A stretch of 9,260 nucleotides of DNA from NCBI GenBank assembly GCA_964549065.1, contig CAZJUC010000130.1, positions 1 to 9,260 on the forward strand, written 5' to 3'. Every line of letters begins with the position of its first letter. Position 1 is the first letter of the stretch. The stretch comes from Sva-07 sp964549065. GTDB taxonomy: Bacteria; Actinomycetota; Acidimicrobiia; Acidimicrobiales; Ilumatobacteraceae. Shown in pieces: positions 1-5,385 of the stretch. The notes below the pieces were generated by a model. The model ran no database searches, was not told the origin of the DNA, and saw only the letters and a list, made by a program, of their open reading frames with translations. Both the position numbers and the translations under genes were made by a program.

Positions 1-321
1 GTGCGGATCCCGCTGGTGGTCGGCCGCACCGAGGCCCAGGCCCGCAACACGATCACCGAGATCGGGTTGATCCCCGACGTCCAGTTCCAGAACGGCGACT
101 TCGGGGCGAACGAGGACGGCCGGGTGATCTCCCAGAGCCTGCCCGTCGGATCGACGGTGCCCCCCGGCACGACGATGACGATCGTGGTGGCCCGCAACAC
201 TGCGCCACCGTCGACGACCACACCGCCGACCACCACCACGCTGCCACCGACCACCACGCTGCCGCCGACCACCACCACCACGGCGCCGCCGACGACCACC
301 ACCACCGTCGCCGGACCCTGA
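1..321 (+). CDS. pknB: C-terminal end of PASTA-domain protein, probably serine/threonine kinase PknB (partial)
   Basis: Only the end of this gene is in the window; it runs in from the left edge in frame 1, so the first codon here is not its start. Visible residues 2-64 form one PASTA domain: an IPLVVGRT opening, a helix with the EAQARNTI pattern, and a closing VISQSLPVGSTVPPGTTMTI strand pair. PASTA repeats are extracellular and bind peptidoglycan or muropeptides in PknB-type kinases and some penicillin-binding proteins. Residues 65-106 are a low-complexity Thr/Pro tail ending at a TGA. The PASTA call is solid. PknB rather than a PBP is inferred from the next genes, trpG (convergent) and crgA, which match the pknB-trpG-crgA arrangement of Mycobacterium. 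The kinase domain and membrane segment would lie to the left and cannot be checked here. The tail after the last PASTA is not typical of mycobacterial PknB. Confidence 0.75.
   Translation: MRIPLVVGRTEAQARNTITEIGLIPDVQFQNGDFGANEDGRVISQSLPVGSTVPPGTTMTIVVARNTAPPSTTTPPTTTTLPPTTTLPPTTTTTAPPTTTTTVAGP
202..309 (+). repeat. Thr/Pro-coding short tandem repeats in the PASTA protein tail
   Basis: Imperfect tandem runs built on CCGACCACCAC with spacers such as GCTGCC encode TTTxPP-type peptides at the extreme C-terminus of the PASTA protein. The likely result is an extended, surface-exposed linker rich in possible O-glycosylation sites. Such repeats can change length by slippage. Confidence 0.7.
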
Positions 322-334
322 CGCGGGCCGCCGG

Positions 335-934
335 TCAGGCGGTGCGGGCGAGGAACGTGCGCAACAGGTCGTGACCGTGCCCGGTGAGGATGCTCTCCGG
401 GTGGAACTGCACGCCCTCGACGTCGAGCGTGCGGTGCCGGACACCCATGATCACCCCGTCGGAGCTGCGCGCCGTGACCACCAGGTCGTCGGGGATGCTG
501 TCCGGCGCCAACGTCAGCGAGTGGTAACGCGTCGCCGTGAGCGGCGACGGGAGGCCGGCGAACACCCCGAGGCCCTCGTGCAGGATCGGCGACGTCTTGC
601 CGTGCATCAGCTCGGGGGCGCCCACGACGTCGGCGCCGAACACCTGGCCGATCGCCTGATGACCGAGACACACCCCGAGCACCGGGGTCGCCCGCTGCGC
701 GAATGCGACGACGGCGTCGCAGATGATCCCGCTCGCCTCGGGTCTGCCCGGCCCGGGTGAGAGCAGCACGGCGTCGGGAGCAAGCGCAACGGCCTCGTCG
801 ACGTCGACCTCGTCGTTGCGCACGACGACCGGGTCGGCACCCAGTTCACCCAGGTACTGCACGAGGTTGTAGACGAAGCTGTCGTAGCTGTCGATCACCA
901 AGACACGAGGGGCAGTGGTCGCGGGTGCAGTCAC
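335..934 (-). CDS. trpG: Anthranilate / aminodeoxychorismate synthase glutamine amidotransferase subunit (TrpG/PabA)
   Basis: This 199-residue protein is a full-length class I glutamine amidotransferase. It releases ammonia from glutamine for a partner synthase (TrpE or PabB), feeding tryptophan and/or folate synthesis in the cytoplasm. The N-terminal VLVIDSYDSFVYNLVQYLG strand-helix, the LLSPGPGRP oxyanion segment, the nucleophile elbow GVCLGHQ with Cys89, and FHPES with His178 and Glu180 give the complete catalytic triad. The start is GTG at 934; a CATACT hexamer sits 6 nt upstream and no Shine-Dalgarno is visible. No trpE or pabB is in the window, so the subunit may be shared between both pathways, as in several bacteria; the symbol could equally be pabA. 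It converges on the PASTA gene with a 13-nt gap and diverges from crgA across 79 bp. Confidence 0.93.
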   Translation of the reverse strand: MTAPATTAPRVLVIDSYDSFVYNLVQYLGELGADPVVVRNDEVDVDEAVALAPDAVLLSPGPGRPEASGIICDAVVAFAQRATPVLGVCLGHQAIGQVFGADVVGAPELMHGKTSPILHEGLGVFAGLPSPLTATRYHSLTLAPDSIPDDLVVTARSSDGVIMGVRHRTLDVEGVQFHPESILTGHGHDLLRTFLARTA

Positions 935-946
935 GGTTCAAGTATG
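935..946 (-). promoter_or_regulatory. Candidate -10 element of trpG, leaderless
   Basis: On the minus strand CATACT (941-946) is followed by exactly 6 nt and then the GTG start. A transcript starting 6-7 nt after the hexamer would begin at the start codon. No convincing -35 hexamer was found. Confidence 0.45.
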
Positions 947-998
947 GGGCGTCGGGGCCCGCTGAGCGCACCGTGAATGCAGCGTCGCCGAGATCACG

Positions 999-1004
999 TA
1001 TGCT
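999..1004 (+). promoter_or_regulatory. Candidate -10 element of crgA, short or no leader
   Basis: TATGCT lies 9 nt before the crgA ATG, which would leave a leader of only 2-3 nt. The 9-nt interval has no Shine-Dalgarno-like purine run. The 79-bp region 935-1013 is the shared divergent promoter of trpG and crgA. Confidence 0.45.
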
Positions 1005-1013
1005 CGTTGGCGC

Positions 1014-1352
1014 ATGGCTCCCCCGAAGCGAAAGACGGGCGGTGGACGGGTCACCCCGAAAGGGACACGACCGGAAGATCGCCGCGGCAGTACGTCCAGC
1101 ACGTCGAGCACGACGCACGACGCTCACAGCGACCACCACAACGTCGCTGCGTCGTCGCGCTACACGCCCAAGGCGCAGCCCCGCCAGCTGGTGCCGCCCA
1201 ACTGGATCCCGGTGATCATGCTGGTGCTGCTGATCGGTGGCGGCCTCGCGATCATGGCGCGCTACCTGATCTTCACCGAGAGCAACATCCCCACGCTGGT
1301 CGGGCTCGTGATGATCCTCGGTGGCCTGTACACGGCCACCAAGTGGCGATAG
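1014..1352 (+). CDS. crgA: Cell division regulator CrgA
   Basis: This 112-residue protein matches the CrgA family, small two-pass membrane proteins of the actinobacterial divisome that interact with FtsZ, FtsI and FtsQ and coordinate septal peptidoglycan synthesis. Residues 1-63 are a basic and Ser/Thr/His-rich cytoplasmic tail. The PPNWIPVIMLVLLI segment begins TM1 (about 64-86), a short loop containing FTESN follows, and TM2 (about 93-109) runs into the ILGGLYTATKWR ending, which corresponds to the conserved TGLLLTMRWH-type C-terminus of the family. It is slightly longer than the 93-residue M. tuberculosis protein because of the N-terminal tail. The location beside trpG and the PASTA gene supports the assignment. 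ATG 1014 is chosen because a TATGCT hexamer lies just upstream and the KRK-rich N-terminus is family-like. Confidence 0.9.
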   Translation: MAPPKRKTGGGRVTPKGTRPEDRRGSTSSTSSTTHDAHSDHHNVAASSRYTPKAQPRQLVPPNWIPVIMLVLLIGGGLAIMARYLIFTESNIPTLVGLVMILGGLYTATKWR

Positions 1353-1415
1353 TCGCACGCCTGCTCGGGCGCGCCACGACGCGACCGAACCACATCTGTG
1401 TGATTTCCCCCAGGT

Positions 1416-1437
1416 TTGTCCACAGAGCTGTGGACAA
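1416..1437. promoter_or_regulatory. Head-to-head pair of consensus DnaA boxes (22-bp inverted repeat)
   Basis: TTGTCCACAG (1416-1425) and its exact reverse complement CTGTGGACAA (1428-1437) are separated by 2 bp. Each arm contains TTGTCCACA, the preferred DnaA-box 9-mer of Streptomyces and Mycobacterium. Weaker single-mismatch 9-mers occur at 1665-1673 (TTTTCCACA) and 1808-1816 (TTGTCCACG). The repeat lies in the 112-bp gap between the convergent crgA and the small membrane-protein gene. It could therefore also act as a bidirectional terminator hairpin, although there is no T-run. The rest of the gap shows nothing else that I can assign. Confidence 0.55.
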
Positions 1438-1464
1438 CGTGTCGCGGTCGGGTACCCCGGGAGG

Positions 1465-1731
1465 TCATTCGTACAGCGGCGCGACCTCGGTCATGTCCTC
1501 GAGACAGTGCCGGGGAGGTGGTGGGTCTTCGTCGGGCGCCATCGTCAGCTTCAATTCCACCCCACAGACATCGCAGCGATACCTCCGGTTCACCTTGCGG
1601 AGCTCGCCGCTCGGCGGCGGCTCGGGAGGCATCGAGGTCATGCTGCGCAACATCATGATGCCGGTTTTCCACAGGACGTAGCCGATCAGGATGCCGAAGC
1701 CGACCCAGATGATGGTCGAGGCAGCGGGCAT
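1465..1731 (-). CDS. Small membrane-anchored protein with Cys/His zinc-binding-like motif, unknown function
   Basis: I do not recognise a named family for this 88-residue protein. Residues about 7-28 form one hydrophobic membrane segment (IIWVGFGILIGYVLW). A Pro-rich linker PPEPPP (about 35-40) and a basic stretch LRKVNRRYR follow. The C-terminal part has CDVC (Cys53, Cys56) and RHC (His75, Cys76), a CxxC-x18-HC spacing that suggests one bound metal ion, probably zinc. The positive residues after the TM suggest an N-out, C-in topology, which would place the cluster in the cytoplasm. The start ATG at 1731 is supported by TAGCGT exactly 6 nt upstream. It is divergent from the acyl-CoA synthetase across 58 bp and convergent with crgA. 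The coding call rests on the composition, the TM segment and the paired metal ligands; the function is open. Confidence 0.75.
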   Translation of the reverse strand: MPAASTIIWVGFGILIGYVLWKTGIMMLRSMTSMPPEPPPSGELRKVNRRYRCDVCGVELKLTMAPDEDPPPPRHCLEDMTEVAPLYE

Positions 1732-1737
1732 CTCGAC

Positions 1738-1743
1738 ACGCTA
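1738..1743 (-). promoter_or_regulatory. Candidate -10 element of the small membrane-protein gene, leaderless
   Basis: On the minus strand TAGCGT is followed by 6 nt and the ATG at 1731. The identical TAGCGT-N6-ATG arrangement precedes the thioesterase gene at 6725. Confidence 0.5.
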
Positions 1744-1772
1744 TCCGCCAAAGGTTTCGCGGAGCCGGCGCG

Positions 1773-1792
1773 CATGTGACAATGAGCACATG
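1773..1792 (+). promoter_or_regulatory. Inverted repeat over candidate -10 and start codon of the acyl-CoA synthetase
   Basis: CATGTG (1773-1778) and CACATG (1787-1792) form 6-bp inverted arms with an 8-bp spacer. They enclose GACAAT (1778-1783), which stands exactly 6 nt before the ATG at 1790 and is the candidate -10 element of a leaderless mRNA. A repressor bound here would block transcription start. No regulator can be named from sequence. Confidence 0.4.
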
Positions 1793-3610
1793 AGCTCACT
1801 GACGCCCTTGTCCACGATCGCCGAAGTCGATGCCGCCAGCGCCGGCCGCACGGTGCCCCGCGATTTCCTCGAATTGGTTCGAGCCAATCCGACGTCACCC
1901 GCGCTGCATTCGATGCGCGATGACGACGGGTGGAACTCGTGGACGTTGCAGGAGTTCGCCGACCAGATCGCCAAGGCGACCGCCGGACTGGCCGCCGCAG
2001 GCGTCGGCGCCGGCGAGCAGATGCTGCTGATGATGCGCAACCGGCCCGATTTCCACTGGTTCGACGCCGCAGCGCAGTTCCTGCGCGCCACTCCGGTCAG
2101 CATCTACAACTCGTCGTCGCCGGAGGAGATCCAGTACCTCGCCGGCCACGCCGAGGCGCGTGTCGCGATCGTCGAGGACGCAGGATTCCTCGAGCGCATC
2201 CTCAAGGTCCGCGCCGAACTCCCCGCACTCGAACGCATCTACGTCATCGAACCCCCGGAGGGTCCGTTGCCCGAGGGGGTGCACGCGGCCGCCGATCTGA
2301 TCGGCGACGACGTCGCCGACCTCGACGCCCTCGCTGCGCTCACCGATCCCGACGACGTCGCCACGCTCATCTACACCTCGGGTACCACCGGGCCGCCCAA
2401 GGGAGTGATGATCACGCAGTACAACGTCATCTACACCATCGAGATCCTGAAGCGTTCGATCGAGTTCGACGACTTCGTCGGTATGCGTGTGGTGTCCTAT
2501 CTGCCGATGGCGCACATCGCCGAGCGGGCCGTCAGCCACTACCAGTCGATGATGCTCGGCTACGACGTCTACTGCTGCCCCGATCCGAACCAGCTCACGA
2601 TGTACCTGAAAGAGGTCCACCCGCAGCTCGCGTTCGGCGTCCCACGGGTCTGGGAGAAGATCTACAACGGTGTCAACGCGGCGCTCTCCGCCGACCCCGA
2701 CCGCAAGAAGTCGTTCGACGACGGCGTGAAGGCAGCCATCGAGATCCGTGCGTCGAACCTCGACGGGAACTACACCGACGAGCAGCAGGCAACGCTCGAC
2801 TTCCTCGACAGCGTCGCCTTCTCGACAGTACGCGACCTCGTCGGCCTCGACGCCGTGGAACTGGCGATCACCGGCGCCGCGCCCATCCCGGCGCAGGTCC
2901 TCGAGTGGTTCAACGCGATCGGGGTGCCGCTCGCCGAGATCTACGGAATGTCCGAGACCACGGGCCCGATGACGTTCTCGCCCGAGCGCCCGAAGATCGG
3001 CACCGTCGGGCGAGGCTGCCATGGCATGGAGGTCCGCATCGCCGACGACGGCGAGGTGATCTGCCGGGGCGGCAACGTGTTCAAGGGCTACTTCAAGCAG
3101 CCGGACAAGACCGCCGAGACCATCGTCGACGGCTGGCTGCACTCCGGAGACATCGGCGAGATGGACGACGAGGGGTACATCAAGATCGTCGACCGCAAGA
3201 AGGAGTTGATCATCACCTCCGGCGGCAAGAACATCAGCCCCGCCAACCTCGAAGCGGCACTGAAGACGATCCCGCTGATCGGTCAGGCCGCGGCGATCGG
3301 CGACTCCCGCAAGTTCGTGTCGGCGATCCTCGTGCTCGACCCGGAGGCTGCTGCGGTGTGGGCGGCGGGGCGCGGCAAGGAGTCGGCATCGCTCGCCGAA
3401 CTGTCCGCCGACCCCGACGTGCTCGCCGAGGTCCAGGCCGACATCGACGAGATCAACCAGCAGTTCGCGCAGGTCGAGCAGATCAAGAAGTTCACGCTCG
3501 TCGGCGAGGAGTGGATGCCGGACAGCGACATGCTCACGCCGACCTCGAAGCTCAAGCGGCGAGGCGTCAACGCTCGCTACGCCGACGAGATCGAGGCGAT
3601 GTACGCCTGA
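1790..3610 (+). CDS. Long-chain fatty acyl-CoA synthetase (AMP-binding, FadD15-like)
   Basis: This 606-residue enzyme of the ANL superfamily activates a fatty acid with ATP to an acyl-adenylate and then to acyl-CoA, in the cytoplasm or at the membrane face. The P-loop YTSGTTGPPKG is at about residues 194-204, the A5 motif YGMSETTGP at 385-393, the A7 segment GWLHSGD at 448-454, and A8 DRKKELIITSGGKNISP at 468-484. The terminal PTSKLKRR (584-591) matches the family's PTFKLKRR and contains the A10 lysine position, Lys587. Length and motif forms match the long-chain FadD15/FAA type rather than acetyl-CoA synthetases. The open frame extends further left, but ATG 1790 gives the family-length N-terminus and has GACAAT 6 nt before it. 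It stands alone: divergent from the small membrane-protein gene and convergent with marR, separated from it by a hairpin. Chain-length preference cannot be read. Confidence 0.92.
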   Translation: MSSLTPLSTIAEVDAASAGRTVPRDFLELVRANPTSPALHSMRDDDGWNSWTLQEFADQIAKATAGLAAAGVGAGEQMLLMMRNRPDFHWFDAAAQFLRATPVSIYNSSSPEEIQYLAGHAEARVAIVEDAGFLERILKVRAELPALERIYVIEPPEGPLPEGVHAAADLIGDDVADLDALAALTDPDDVATLIYTSGTTGPPKGVMITQYNVIYTIEILKRSIEFDDFVGMRVVSYLPMAHIAERAVSHYQSMMLGYDVYCCPDPNQLTMYLKEVHPQLAFGVPRVWEKIYNGVNAALSADPDRKKSFDDGVKAAIEIRASNLDGNYTDEQQATLDFLDSVAFSTVRDLVGLDAVELAITGAAPIPAQVLEWFNAIGVPLAEIYGMSETTGPMTFSPERPKIGTVGRGCHGMEVRIADDGEVICRGGNVFKGYFKQPDKTAETIVDGWLHSGDIGEMDDEGYIKIVDRKKELIITSGGKNISPANLEAALKTIPLIGQAAAIGDSRKFVSAILVLDPEAAAVWAAGRGKESASLAELSADPDVLAEVQADIDEINQQFAQVEQIKKFTLVGEEWMPDSDMLTPTSKLKRRGVNARYADEIEAMYA

Positions 3611-3622
3611 CAACGGCCGTGC

Positions 3623-3661
3623 TTCGATCACGCCTGGGGTCAGACCCCAGGCGTGATCGAA
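3623..3661. terminator. Perfect 19-bp hairpin between convergent genes, probable bidirectional terminator
   Basis: Arms 3623-3641 and 3643-3661 are exact reverse complements around a single central base. The core reads GGGGTCAGACCCC. It starts 13 nt after the acyl-CoA synthetase stop and overlaps the end of the convergent MarR gene, whose stop codon and last codons (SITPGV) lie in the right arm. There is no T-run, as is common for actinobacterial intrinsic terminators. Confidence 0.7.
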
Positions 3662-4125
3662 TCGTCGGCCAGCTCGGTTGGCTCCTCGATGCCGAACAGC
3701 GTGTCGAGGATGCGGGCGATGTCGGCGATGTCGGCGTCGTCGAGATGGATGGCGAACTGGGCTTGCAGCGCGCGGCGGTAGCTGACGTTCATCTCCCGCC
3801 ACAGGCGTCTCCCGGTGCGGGTGAGCTCGATCTCGACGGCGCGCAGATCCGCGCCGGGTACCTCACGATGCCGAGCAACCCACCCCTCTTCCTGGAGTCG
3901 ATCGAGTCGTCGACTCAGACTCGACGGTGGGAGACGGAGATCAGCAGCCACGTCGAGTGGCCGCGCCCGGCCACCCAACCGCTGGAGCGAGGCGAGCACG
4001 TCGAACCACCCCAGCGGAATGTCCCAGTCGGCGCGCAACTCTTCGTCGAGCCCACGTTCGATCTGACCGACGAGAGCCTGCAACCCGCGCCACGCAGCAA
4101 CGCGGGACGAGTCGAGGCGAGCCAT
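3640..4125 (-). CDS. MarR-family transcriptional regulator
   Basis: This 161-residue protein has a MarR winged helix-turn-helix fold. A helical N-terminus (about 10-50) is followed by the HTH at about 56-80 (PLDVAADLRLPPSSLSRRLDRL). The beta-wing at about 84-104 carries the family pattern D93-x-R95 before the IELT strand, and a C-terminal dimerisation helix lies at about 105-145. MarR proteins are dimeric repressors released by small ligands, often phenolic or acyl compounds. It is the last gene of a three-gene operon, starting 9 nt after the aminotransferase stop, so it probably controls that operon. A candidate operator palindrome lies at 6651-6667. The last residues are encoded within the terminator hairpin, so the protein tail and the RNA structure are constrained together. 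The ligand is unknown. Confidence 0.9.
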   Translation of the reverse strand: MARLDSSRVAAWRGLQALVGQIERGLDEELRADWDIPLGWFDVLASLQRLGGRARPLDVAADLRLPPSSLSRRLDRLQEEGWVARHREVPGADLRAVEIELTRTGRRLWREMNVSYRRALQAQFAIHLDDADIADIARILDTLFGIEEPTELADDSITPGV

Positions 4126-4134
4126 CGGTGCTGC

Positions 4135-5376
4135 TCACCCCGTGGCGCGGATGGCGGCGGCGAACGCGTGGGTGGCTTCGTCGACCTCGCCGGCGGTGAC
4201 CACCAACGGGGGCATCCAGCGGATCGTGCGATTGCGGGTGCCGGCCGTCATCAGGATCACCCGGTGCTCACGTCGGCAGTGTGCAACCACGGCCTGGGCA
4301 CGCTCTGAACTGTCGAATTCGGTCGCCACCATGAGACCGCGTCCGCGGACGTACATCAGCGCCGGGTCGAGCTGCTGCATCTCACGGAGGGCGTCGATCA
4401 GTTGATTGCCGCGAGCGTGGACGTTGTCGAGGAAGCCCGGCTCGGTGAGCACCCCGATCGTCGCCAGCGCAGCAGCACACCCGATCGGGTTGCCGTTCGA
4501 CGAACCGCCCTGGCTGCCGACGCGCCAGCTGGCGTCGATCGACCGACGCATACCGAGCGCAGCGAACGGGAACCCGGATGCGATTCCCTTCGCCATGCAG
4601 AGCATGTCGGGTTCGACGTCGTGTGCCTCGATGGCGAACATCTTGCCGGTGCGACCGAAGCCGCTCTGGGTTTCATCGGCGACGAACAGGATCCCGTGCT
4701 CGCGACAGCGTTCGGCGAGGCCGGCGATGAAGCCGGCCGGGGTTGGGATGTAGCCGCGCTCGCTGATCACCGGCTCGATCACGATCGCGGCGATCTCCTC
4801 GGCGACGATCTGGGTCTGCAAGAGCCGGTCGAAACCCCGCAGGGCGCTGGTGATCTCGGCCTCCTGGTCGGAGGCGTGCGGATCGGGGAACGGAGCCACG
4901 AACACACCGGGAGGGAAGGGTCCGTACCCGGCGCGGTCGATGGCCTTCGCCGTCGACATCGCCATCGTCAGATGGGTGCGCCCGTGGAAGGCCCCGTCGA
5001 ACACCACGATGTTGTGCCGGCCAGTGGCATGTTTGGCGACCTTGACGGCGACCTCGAGCACCTCGTCGCTGCTGTTCGCGTAGAAGAACGTCTCGACCGA
5101 CGGTGGCGTGATCTCGTGGAGCTTCGCGCCGAGCGGTTCGAGCAGGTCGTGGGTGTACACGTTCTGCTGGGCGTGGATGAAGCGTGCGGCCTGGTCGGCG
5201 ATGGCTTGCACCACCTTGGGATGCGAGTGGCCCGTCGAGGCTGCGGCGATGCCAGCGGTGAAGTCGAGATACTCGATGCCATCGCGATCGACCACACGGC
5301 AACCGTGTCCGCGAACCACCTGCAAATCGGTGGTCTTCGCCCAGACGTTCGACGTGTGCGAACCCGTGGAGGTCAT
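4135..5376 (-). CDS. Class III PLP-dependent aminotransferase, GabT-like
   Basis: This 413-residue protein belongs to the class III aminotransferases, which move an amino group from an omega-amino acid or amine to 2-oxoglutarate or pyruvate. Visible are GAFHGRT (128-134; the aromatic residue stacking on PLP), DETQSGFGRTGKMFA (234-248; Asp234 binds the pyridine nitrogen), AKGIASG with Schiff-base Lys263, GNP (295-297), and IRWMPPL with Arg386 at the usual carboxylate-binding place. The FDGAFHGRT and AGYGPFPPGV segments resemble 4-aminobutyrate aminotransferase. The phosphate-binding loop, normally NSGAEAVE, reads NSSDEVLE at 101-108, which is unusual. The gene starts 9 nt after the oxidoreductase stop and ends 9 nt before marR. 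GABA, another omega-amino acid or a diamine are all possible substrates; sequence alone does not decide. Confidence 0.88.
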   Translation of the reverse strand: MTSTGSHTSNVWAKTTDLQVVRGHGCRVVDRDGIEYLDFTAGIAAASTGHSHPKVVQAIADQAARFIHAQQNVYTHDLLEPLGAKLHEITPPSVETFFYANSSDEVLEVAVKVAKHATGRHNIVVFDGAFHGRTHLTMAMSTAKAIDRAGYGPFPPGVFVAPFPDPHASDQEAEITSALRGFDRLLQTQIVAEEIAAIVIEPVISERGYIPTPAGFIAGLAERCREHGILFVADETQSGFGRTGKMFAIEAHDVEPDMLCMAKGIASGFPFAALGMRRSIDASWRVGSQGGSSNGNPIGCAAALATIGVLTEPGFLDNVHARGNQLIDALREMQQLDPALMYVRGRGLMVATEFDSSERAQAVVAHCRREHRVILMTAGTRNRTIRWMPPLVVTAGEVDEATHAFAAAIRATG

Positions 5377-5385
5377 CCGACGAGC

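Noticed and set aside
1353..1464. Complete oriC
   Set aside because: Only two strong DnaA boxes, no AT-rich unwinding region, and no dnaA or dnaN next to it.
1895..3802. Long minus-strand open frame opposite the acyl-CoA synthetase
   Set aside because: It has no recognisable motif, is rich in His/Arg/Asp/Val as expected for an antisense shadow of a GC-rich gene, and overlaps a gene with complete ANL motifs.
1930..4308. Very long plus-strand open frame (792 codons) through the synthetase and marR
   Set aside because: Arg-rich shadow frame spanning two genuine genes on opposite strands; no domain pattern.
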